Of a stretch of DNA of 64,000 nucleotides, positions 24,901-36,900 are shown in pieces. The first letter of the stretch is position 1; every line of letters begins with the position of its first letter. Source of the stretch: Phallusia mammillata (Eukaryota > Chordata > Ascidiacea > Phlebobranchia > Ascidiidae); NCBI GenBank assembly GCA_003260075.1, contig QLIY01000342.1:89424-153423 (forward strand), in the 5' to 3' direction. The position numbers and the translations under genes are program-made. Under the pieces are notes generated by a model. That model searched no databases, was not told the origin of the DNA, and saw only the letters and a program-made list of their open reading frames with translations.

Positions 24901-27900
24901 AGCGGTAAGAAAAAGTAACCCAAGCTTAACTGCTACAACTACACGATTTAATCTTCGTGGCGGTTGTTTTCTACATACCAGTAGTGTAGGTAGGGGAACG
25001 GAATATGTTGGTTTTCTTTTTTTCTAACAGCAACTTGTGGTGCATCGTGCTCGGTTCCGCCAAGTCGTAAGCCAGCACACAACCATCGTCCTAAATACCA
25101 AGGCGACCAAATGTAAGTTATAAAGTAGTGATTCTCAAACTGTGTGCTGTGAGAGATTTCCAAGTGTGCGGCTAAAGATTTTCCATGTTAAAGTGAAAAC
25201 ATTCCCTGGTGTTTTAGGACTTCATAGCGAAATTCTTGTGTGCATGACAACGTTTCAAAGCTCACATTTTTGTTATTGGTAATAAAAAGCATCCTTACCC
25301 ACTACAATAAAGTTGAAAATTACCATTCTTTGAACAACTTTTGTTATGTTTAACTGCCAAGTGTGCAGCGGAAGAAAAAAAATCAGTTTTTTAATGTACC
25401 GCATGCTAAAAACGTTTGAGAACGACTTTATAATATAAAGAGTGCTGTTTTTGGACAGGCCGCTGCTGCGATAGCACATACTAAAATGTAACATCCTAAT
25501 GGTTTCTACAACTTTTAAAATCATTAAAAAATGATTTATATTTGCTTTCTAGCTAAACCAAACGCACAAGTAAACTAGGGCTTCAACGCAAACGAGATTA
25601 AGATTAGAGCCAAAAACAAACAAATACAACTCAACTGTTCCGACGAAAAGCAGATTCTTGTTGGAGGCAGAGAAGCAACACGCGGTTGGGACAGCATCGC
25701 AAACCAAAACCCTTCAAAGATAAAAAGTTGTGTAATAGAAAAAAACTATGTGAATTTTGCAAGATAGTTTAACTTATACCCCCGTAAGGCAAAACATCCT
25801 AATGGGATTTTTTTGTCATTTTTTAAAAATTTTTGCCTCGAGCGTTTTAGTCACAAGATGGGTTTTGTTGCTTTGTTGTGATTAAGGTCTTGCGGTAAAA
25901 TTTGATTAAAACAATCACAAGTAGAAGTTCTGCGTTCATAACAAATGTTCGAATACACAAACATAAAAGACACTACAATAAACTAAATGTCCCCAATAGC
26001 TATTATATATTTGCACCATTCCATGCTATTTTACATTATATTGCTACCCAACGACGTAGCAGACGGAGTACAGCAAAGAGCTGCAAAATAGTTCAACCTC
26101 TTAGTTACAGAAGCAAGTTAAGACCTACTTATGTGGGTTTTCAGCGTCGGTGATTTTCCACACTGTGACGAGACATTTCCGATCAATTCTAGCTGAGAAT
26201 TGTTGAGATGCGGCACTAAATGCCAGTGCCATGGATCCATTGCCGAAAGCTGACAATACGATCTTACGCCCTATAAACAAACGTACTGGGTTAAAAACAC
26301 GACTCAGTTCAACCATGACTTTCAGAGAAAAGTGCTAAAATGAACACTTATTCATCACTGGGATCAGCTCTGAAGCGTTCATGCAGACCAGTTATGGTTT
26401 ATGCCTTGTTATAAGGAAATGCTTTGGGGACTGGCTTGAAGCGGCATAACGGCTTCAATAGGCCTGGTACTATGATCTATCTAAAAGTGGTTAGATTTTG
26501 CAAAACTTTCAGCAAACCAATGTACAGTGCAATATTTGCTTTACAAATGTATTGTATCGATATACCGTTCAGATAATTTTTGTTCACTGATTTGTAGCCA
26601 GGTGGTACAGGTATTGATTTATGGCAGGGGTGCACAACCTGCGTCATAAATAGCTCAGACTGGTCGTCAGACTGTTTATCTGTGGATCAAGTTTTAAATT
26701 AACCGTGCTTTTTGGACTCCATTAGATGGTTTATGTATGTGGGACAGGCCCTATCTTCACATAATAAATTTAAAAACAAAAACAAGCAGGTAATTGGCGG
26801 CCGTTGGTGAAATAAGGATCTGCGATGCGGCCGTCTTAGCAAAAAGGTTGTGCACCCCTGATTTATGGAATGCGTATGTGTCCACATAGGTTGTTAATAG
26901 CTCTGTTTAACCACCATTTCCGCTGTTCATTCGTTAATCGCTCGAACCAGCAACTTACAACGGCATATCGAAAGTTGGAATTCCCAAACATGCACCAGAA
27001 TCGAAACAACAAGAAGCAATTAAAGGGGAATTTGCAGCCACAACTTAAAACATAATAACACTACATGGAAAGTTAATGCTTTGGTTGTGATGAATGTTCT
27101 GCGGTTATTTCAACTAACAACATGGCTGCTACTCCATCCTGTGGTTCAGGTATATACTAATTTCCTATACTGTTATTACTTCAGCATACGGAGGTGCCTT
27201 AGATCTTAATGTAAATTGTAATGGAAAGTGATAAGATGTAAAAATTGTACTATACTCCCGATAAAATGAACATACTCTAATTGGTTTTATGTTCTGAATT
27301 GAATTCTACTATATCAGAGGTACATATTGTTTTCGTATGTTTTTTTTTACTCCATTTGTTGTCTAAAGCAAAATTTGTCTATGCTAGACGTTCTTAATTG
27401 GGGATATACTTACTCCTATATTGATACAACTGTTGTGTTTGAAATATAATGGAGTTTTTAGGTATATGGAGATTGTGTGTTAAAGAAACCTGGACCTTGG
27501 CGTAAATTGTATTATCGAAAACCGCAAAGGGTTAAAGAAAAGAAAGGATAAGACCTTTTGTCTATAGGCCAGGGGTACTCTGTTATACGTATATTCCATT
27601 TATTCCAGGAAATAACTGTATTCCAGGACATAACAAAGTCTTCGACAGAAATAGGTTTGCATTTCATTAATTGCGCATTTTGTTAAAATAGATTCCGTAA
27701 ATTTCATGGTTGGAAAAGTATATTCACAGTAACAGATTGCGTACATTGCTTTTAGAGTAGCCCTTGTCTAAGTTACAACCCACTCACCTTGTAGGTAGGA
27801 GATGTTGGTATTAAAACGTGTACAGGAATCACAGAAAGATAACGAGCTTTTGCGATCGCCACCCGAACCTCCCCATACAGTGGCTTCCATAAATGCTGAT

Positions 27901-30900
27901 TCGACAAGCTCATTTGCATACTGTAGAAAGTTCGAGAACGATCTGGTGTCTTCTTGCATCGATAGGGGTGTGGCGAAGGCGTGGTCACCCGCAGTATCTG
28001 ACCTTGTACCTACAACAAAACTGGGTTAAAATTTTCTCAATACTCCAGTGGTAGATTATCTGTGCTTTGTTTGAAAAGGTATTCTAACATCAAACAAATA
28101 AATGTCGGCTATTGGCCAAAGTAGGCCTGTTTTTAGCTGTCTGCAAAAGCTTTAAAAACGCTTATCTATTGGACCAACTCGGTTTAGATGACAATCGTCC
28201 ATATTGGCTGAAACATAAGGTTTTTTGGTTTAATCCATTTAACGTTGTTTCTCTAACACAAATAGAGCACAATTCGCTAGTTCATTTGATTTTTGCTCAT
28301 TCACTCAGATTTCCAGCCGTATTACATGCTCTTCTTTCACTAACGACCGCCAGTGTGATCAATGCAAGGCGCTAAGTACATACATTGTAAAATAAATTGC
28401 ATGTACTTTAACGTTAATGTACAGACGCATAAATTATCTTACATCCCATATATGACCATAAAGCCACAGGTTGTTCCCTGCTCTAAAATCTATTCTTAAA
28501 ATTGTAAACCTTTACCATCACTAGCAAGAGCGCCATCTTGCGGATGTTGTGTCCATGTTTCTGTTGTTTCAGCTTCCTCTGTCTGTACTTCAACGTCCAA
28601 CGAATCGTCGTTGCATTGAGTGGTGACCTGGTCAATAAGAAAACATGTCAGCTAGAACTTTACAAACTTATACATATATTGTAAACTATATTACGAGCCG
28701 TGTTGATTTTGGTTTGAATACAACATATATGTTATCGAGTTTGCCTCTGCATACCACATTTTTTTGGACAAACAACACCTCAAAAAACTTAAGGCCTCCT
28801 CTTTAACGCTTGCGGACAAAAATGTGTCAACTTTTTTACAGAGTTCGAATCCAGCCGCTCGGACCACAATGCTTTATTGATTGAGATGTATCTAACTTGG
28901 AGACATGAACAGCATCTTGGTATGTTAGACACCGAATGACTATGTTTTACATCAGGGCTTCCCAAACTGGGGGGCGCGACCCCGGAAGGGGTCGCTTAAC
29001 AAACTTGAGGGGTCGCAGAAAGCTGTACCAATTTTGCAGAAAGTACTCTTGCGTAGAGTACGGGGGTGAGGGGATGCCGCACAGCCCCGGCCTTGACCTT
29101 TGTATAACGTCACAATGGCATGTTTGTTCAAGTTACGTCGGTTTTAAAACGTTTCCAGCTTAGCGCTAACGCACTTGTAGTCAGGCCATTGATCGAACAG
29201 AGGTCGGTTGAAACGCAACAATTGCAATTGTTTTGAAATACACAGGCATTTTAATGCAGCATAAACATGACGTATAGTGTTATTTAGCGCAATAACTTTC
29301 TCTAATAAAAAATAGGCAATAAATCTACGATTTCTAAGCAGTGTTTAATATCCGTTTGCAAAACGGCCTGAACTTTGTCCAGGTGACCTCAGTTTAGGCG
29401 TTAACAATACATGATTTGAAACATGAATTGCTTTTACTTTTATTTTCCGCCCTATCAAATTACTTAAAACATCAATCGTTGTTAAAATTGCCAAATCGGC
29501 AAATTGTCCTTTACGAACCTGCGTATGTTCTCGACGCACAGCAAACGTCCAAACCACAAGAAATTGTGACAAGTGCCTATTTGCAAAACAATGTGACAGA
29601 AACTAAAGACAAAGCACGTAAAAGTTATCGGTGTTGGAACGTGTAAAGTAGTAGACTCCGAGTACCGGTAGGTTGTTTTTAGTTTTCGCTCAAATTTAGC
29701 GTTTCAAAAATACAACAAACTAATCGTTTGCACTGTTTATCATATTATCCGTCGCGGAAAATTTAATGAGATTAAAAGGGGTCGCGAACAAAAAAGTTTG
29801 GGAAGCCCTGTTTTACATGACCTTAAATCTACGTACATGCAGTTAAGGCGATATAGTACAAATCCCTGCTATAAAATCTATTTTGAACATTAAGGACACC
29901 ATATTCGGTGTACCTCGCAAGGTCTCGGTTGCTAAATTTTTGCTTACCGCCGCTAACAGGAGCGCCATCTTGCGGATGAAAAACAATATAGCTAAGAGAC
30001 GTATATAATACAACCACTAAAACGTATATTCCAAAGAATTCGTCTCTGCACACCGTAACAATTTAGAAAAACGAGTACGCAAAAACATTTGGGCCTCCTC
30101 ATTAACGATTATATGGCCATGCATACGTGTTCAGTTTAACTTTTTTTTACAGGGTTCGAATCTAGCCGCTCAAAACCCAATGTTGTTTTTTTGGTTGAAA
30201 TAAATCGAACTATGTTTACATGTATTTACGCCTTTACAGAATCTTTAGTAAAGTAGATACCAAATGACCTAATGCTTTTAAATCTACGAACAAAAGGTTG
30301 TTTATAGCCTTTCTCCACCACGCAACAAGTTGGGTGACTCTAATTTATAAGCTTGAAGTACGAGTATTACCTGGCGGGTGTTTTGACTTCCGAAGTTTTT
30401 GATGTAAAAATTGTATTCGGTCACTGGAGAAAGTTCAAAGCAGTCGATTGAAACAAAATCAAGTTGAATGAGTGTTGCGAGATCCCGATGTCGCTTGCTG
30501 AAACGATAGAAGTCATAGCATAAAATATGTACAAAAACACATCAAGTTTTTACCTCATTGCCATTGTACATTCCTTTTTTTATTGTATTTTTCGACAATC
30601 AGGTAGCAGTCAGAGAACTGAAAATTGCCCTTAGTCGTTCACGGGGTTCGAACCCACGATACTCCCGGGGACGAATCCCGATTTTACATTCCGTATGGTA
30701 CAATTTGAAATGAGTAATCAGTAATCACCTTGGTATTTATATTGAATGCGACACTATAAGGCAGTGGTTCTCAAACTGCGGTACGCGTACCACTAGTGGT
30801 ACTTTTCAGGTGGTACGCCAGTAGCTTTCTGCTATACCTAATTTAAGCCCGATCTAAAATTGCAACCCAAATGATCCAACCGATCAGCCCTGGTTTAGGC

Positions 30901-33900
30901 GAAACTCGTGTTTTGTACATTCTTTGAAATTGCTGAATATGCTAGTCAGGTTGAGTAAATTGGTTTATTTCTCGGTCTATCCATTCAAAAAGGGTTTAGG
31001 ACTTTAGATGGTACGCAGCGATAGAAAAAGTTGTCAGGTGGTACGCGATCCATATAAGTTTGAGAACCACAAGCAACAGATAAATTTCCCCCCCCCCCTG
31101 AGTGTTGCGAGATCCCGATGTCGCTTGCTGAAACGATAGAAGTCATGGCATAAAATATGTATAAAAACACATTAGGTTTTTACCTCATTACCATTTTACA
31201 TTCCTTATGGTACAATTTGAAATGAGTAATCAGTAATCACCTTGATATTTATATTGAATGCGACACTATAAGGCAGTGGTTCTCAAACTGCGATACGCGT
31301 ACCACTAGTGGTACTTCTCAGGTGGTACGCTAGAAGCTTTCTACTATGCCTAATTTAAGCCCGATCTAAAATTACAACCCAAATGATCCAACCGATCAGC
31401 CCTGGTTTAGGCGAAACTCGTGTTTTGTACATTCTTTGAAATTGCTAAATATGCTAGTCCGGTTGAGTAATTGGGCCTAGTTCTTGGTCTATCCATTCAA
31501 AAAGGGTTTTAGACTTTAGATGCCACACAGCGATAGAAAAAGTTGTCAGGTGGTAACGATCCATATAAGTTTGAGAACCACAAGCAACAGATACATTTTA
31601 ACTAGTAGCCTTAACTTACAGGATTTTTCTGTGAAGGCGTCCACCCTGTTTTCTTCTACTTCCGGATGAGAAGTTGACGTTGGTTGTAACGAGACTCGAT
31701 AAACTGGATCGGGATGAATGATCTCTCTCCTCGTCATCATCAGAAGGAAGAGTCTGGAAAAATACAAAACTATTGAACTAGGGTTAGACCGATTTATCGG
31801 CACCGATATGGTTACGTTCAGTGGTGGGATTCAATTTTTTTGTCAGCCGGTCATTTTTCATTTTTTTCCGGTTTTGTTACAAACAGTCCATTGACCAGTA
31901 ATGCTAACCGGTTCGCTGATCTCATAAAATTTGGCGAGACGGTTCTACAGAACCGGTGCGAATCGGCTGAATCCCACCACTGGTTACGTTCGTTTACACG
32001 TATAGCGATACATAACCTTTGAACTACTATTATTTGTTACTTTGTTGTACAATCACCCAACGTTTGCATTTTAAACATAGTTGAAGTTTTTTATCGGTAT
32101 ATCTAGTTTTTAACAAATATGACACAGTTTTGTCTTCTGATGAACGCTACAAAACCCCCCCCCCCCGGTTCTATAGAACCGGTGCGAACCGGCTGAATCC
32201 CACCACTGGTTACGTTCGTCTACACGCATAGCGATACATAACCTTTGAACTACTATTATTTGTTACTTTGTTGTACAATCACCCAACGCTTGCATTTTAA
32301 ACATAGTTGAAGTTTTTTATCGGAATATCTAGTTTTTAACAAACATGACACAGTTTGTCTTCTGATGAACGCTACAAAAAGTAAGATATATCAACAAAGG
32401 CCGACAAAGCTAAATTAAAGGTTGTTGCATAAAATTACTGCAATGAAAACGGGTGGTACTGAATGCTGCATTTTACGGCATAGCATGCCTCATAGTGTGT
32501 GGAATGTAAATGTATAAGCCCAAAAAGAGTAAATACGGCATGATTAAAGTGTTCATTTATTTACAAACTCTAACCGTAACCCAAATAGCTCAGTCAATAC
32601 CTTTAGAAGTCCGCAAAATTATAATTTTCGCATGAAGTATATTTTTCTCCATTAAAACTACTTACCAAGTGATAACATGCAGGGTTGTCCAATAAAAAAC
32701 TTATTAAAATGTTCAACATAAAAACAATTACATATGTTCTTGCAGCTTTTACATTTTGTTCAATCATATTGATTGAGGTTTTCTACTTTAAAAATTCATT
32801 ATCAGAGATATTGAAAAACTGTTATACATAATCTGATGCTGACAGGCATAACATCAACAGCTTTATAGAGCTCTTCTGGCAATTGTATTTAGCCCCAACG
32901 TTTCGACGTTCTATACAACCCCCCCCCCAATTACATATGTTCTTGCAGCTTTTACATTTTGTTCAATCATATTGATGGAGGTTTTCTACTTTAAAAATTT
33001 ATTATCAGAGATATTGAAAAACTGTTATATATAAGCTGATGCTGACAGGCATAACATCAACAACTTTATAGAGCTCTTCTGGCAATTGTATTTAGCCCCA
33101 ACATTTCGACGTTCTATACAGGTTGCCTTCATCAGGGTAAATAACACTGAATATGCGTAGTACAGCGCACGATTAACAAAGGAAACAAAATTAAACGCAA
33201 GCACGTCACAACGACATTATTTACCCTGATGAAGACGACCTGTATAGGACCAGAAGTGCTTTTTAAGTTAAACAAAACTGTTATTAAGGTAATGTTGCTT
33301 ACCGCTGGTTTATGATCACTTCTGGAAGACGCGGTTCTCGCTGAAGCAACTCTTTCGTTTTCTTCGTTAATCGCTCGAATAATGGCGTTCATTTCGCTAG
33401 TGTTCTCCTCATTCTGAAAACAACACAGTGTCCATTCAATTGGCAAAGAACTAGACTCAAACTAAAAAAAAATATTACCTCTGATTCCGGTTTTTCCTCT
33501 CCGTCTTCAAAATCATCTTCATAATCTTCAAATTCTTCATCCTCATAATTGTACTAGACATGGACACGTATTATTACGGCATATTGCCTAATTTTCGACT
33601 TTTTTACAACATAGCAGTTAGGTGCCGAAGTTTTTTTGCGCTCATAAATTCATTATTTGATTTCTGAATACTGAATTAAACACTACCTTTTGTTTCTTAG
33701 CATGCGGCCCTTGATTAAAGGTTGTGCGGCCCGCAAAGACACTTGGATTTCAAATGTACTGGCAAACGAGTCCAATTATTATATATTTTTGAGCAGATTA
33801 GTGCGCCTGGTGCTATTTTTCTGCGACCTGACAATATGCTGCGAGAATCAAATGCGAATTTTACTGGTAGTAAGGCATTTTTGGTATGCAACGAAGTAAA

Positions 33901-36900
33901 ATCACCTTGTGTCATACAAAGTTGCGGCCCGCGATCTAATTATTACAATTGTATTTGGCCCCACAGTGACAAAGGTTGCCCACCCCTGATCTAGAGGAAA
34001 ACTTATAGCATGGCGTAGAATGCAACATATACCTTTAAGAAATGCCCGTGCAATCACGAAATCAACCCGAAAATCGCGAGCATTTTACAATTAACAACAT
34101 GTGCCTTAGGAAAGACGTTCGCATTCACGGACATGTTGCCATTACTTAGCTGTACCTTTAGCAAGCGCACTCGCATTCTTTATTATACATTCCTTATTTG
34201 GTTCAGTTGTAATCATTAACTATGAATAGAAGAATTGTCACTAAATAAAAAAAAACTTACCCCATCTTCATTTTCTTGCGTTGGTGCACTGAAATATATA
34301 AAAGGCTTTGTAATCTTGTAAAAAGTAGGGCAAAAAATCATTAGTTTACCTATAAGTTTCTTCATCTGTGGGTTTACTTTTGGAACGACTGCTCTATAAA
34401 ATAAAGCAACAATTAACAAGTTTTGTAAATAGTTATGTTATAAATTTGACAAGGGTAATCACTTACTTTTGTCGTGGCTTCTTTTTCCCGGTTTCTGCAA
34501 ACAAAGAGTTGTAACCAGTTATTTTTGTCATTTGGTAACACAGTGGTTCTTAACAGGTGAGAAAATACATGCAGAGAAAAAATGCATAAGTCAATAGTAC
34601 CTAAATTGTTGTATAAAGCTTTACTCGAATATCAAATAAGTATATCATGCCTTTAGTTTCACTTGGCTATGTTTTAAATATGATTGTTTGGTCACAAGCC
34701 GAATATATTTCATTGATTGAAGAACATCATTGCTAATGTACGACACAAAACATCATCATAAAAATCACCAAAATCGGGTTTAAACTAAAAAAAAGTTTAA
34801 ACTCGGTAATTGACTTTAGTGGGAAATTACACTAAAAAGGTTAAGAACCAGTGGCATAACAAGTAAACACAAAACAAAGTTGTTGTTTTTTAACATACCT
34901 GTCCCCATTACTTGCTTCATGTTCCTTTTTGTGTTTCCGTTTTTCTCTTCTCTAAAACCATAGAAAAATGCCATTGTTTTTATTTTTTTGTGACCATGAA
35001 AAACAGTGTTGAGAAGTAAATGATTTTTGAGCTAAAAATCGATAAACTGCTACTTTTAAACACCAAGATTTTACCCTTTCTTCTTCCTCTTGCTGTTCGT
35101 GTCTGAAAAAGAAGAAACAGATCTATTTTCACTTTTCATGTCAAAAATATCATGCCTTACATTACAAATTGCATTACTTTCAACAAACTGGAGTGCTATA
35201 GTGTGGCTACATTAGCCAAAATATGGTCAATTTTATATCACCAGCTGCATCTATGAGCAATTATATGCCAAAAGAGTGTACTATCTGAAGCTTACTTATA
35301 ATGTACATTATTTTAATATTTTCACAAACAAATTACTCATCATAATTAACTATGAGTTCATAGGCTTACCTTCGCCTTCTTTCTTCTTTTTTCTCTCTTT
35401 TGCGTCTTTCCTGAGACAAATTATGCATATTTTTAGATAAGCTAGTTTTTAAACACTATATACAGATCTGTTCATAAGTTTAATGGTGAAAATAACGGCC
35501 CAAATAGACACAAAAAGCGACATGCTTTATTGTTCAAACATTTCAGCAAATCCTCATGCCATCATCAGTGATATGAAGGCCACATCAGTTACACCCGTTT
35601 ATATACACTGGAGTCATGAGCATTTGCCGAAACATGTGACCAATAAAGCATGATGCTTTTTACATCTATTTGGGCTGTTATTTTCGCCATCAAGCTATTT
35701 TTATGTAAGGTATTTTATATAAGATATTATTATAAAAGCTTTACATTTTTTTACTTGTGAAATGACAAGCAGCAAACAAGACTTACCTTTTCTGCATCAT
35801 AGTCTTCAGATCTACATGAAAGAAAAACGCAGTTACTGTGTTTTATTTGCACCAATTATTTTTTTCTTGCAGAGAAACTTGCACCCACCTGTGTTTTCTT
35901 TCTGACTTTTCACGGTGGCCTCTTTCCTAAAAAATAAACAAGTTTGAGTTCAAAATTGTTTTGCTGATGCAGCAAGGCAAATCTTAGTCTTGGACCACCC
36001 TGGCTTAGACCATGCTTGAGATCAGTGATGCTCAAACCAAAGTTGTAAGTCGGGGCAGGGTTGGGCTTAGATTTCTTGAAAAAATTGGGCCTAATTTGGC
36101 CCTGACTTTATACTCTGTGTCAGTATTTTATTGAATAAGCTTAACTAGCTAAGTATCTAGTTGCTGGACCTGACCTAATGTCAATCAGCCCTAATAATGC
36201 CTTGTTCAAGACCAGTTGTATATTATTGTCTATGGTGTTTGTTGTCTTGGTTTTTCCTTGTGCTTCAATGTATAGGCCGGTCAATCAAACTTTAGGGTCT
36301 AAACAGGCTTCTAAAAAACAATTCTGATTGGGGCCAGGTTTTGGGTATGGGACGGAATCGGGCTCTAATTTCAGGCCCATTAACAACTCTGCCTTAAACT
36401 ATGTGCAGGAAAGTGTGGCCTGTTTTTATCTATTTTCTATCAAGGCAGCTCCCGAAATTTATTTCAAAAGCTTTTGAGCTTTACTGGTGTAGATAAAAAA
36501 CACAGAAACAACCGCAAAATGTTTACCTTCAAAAGTACATCAGGGTCTTCTTCAGGCTTTCTACGCCTAATACACACAAAACGTTTGGTTTTTTAATAAT
36601 ACAACCTGTGTTAAAGTTAAGAAACTTACTCCTTATGCTTGTCGTCCCTGTGTCTTCTTTCACTATCTCGATGTTTCTAGAAACAGAATATCTTTTTTTA
36701 ATGCTTACACATGTATTTTAATCTATAGCCAACTCTTCCATATCCAGTTGCCTGCATTAAAATCAAGGGTGGCTTAAACACCTTTTCCACTATCAAATAC
36801 CAAATGTACTGCATTGTATGCATACATGCTGTTCATATGTTTGTTTGTGGGTGTTCCTTTACACTGCATGGTATTAGATGAATTATAATATGTCAAGAAT

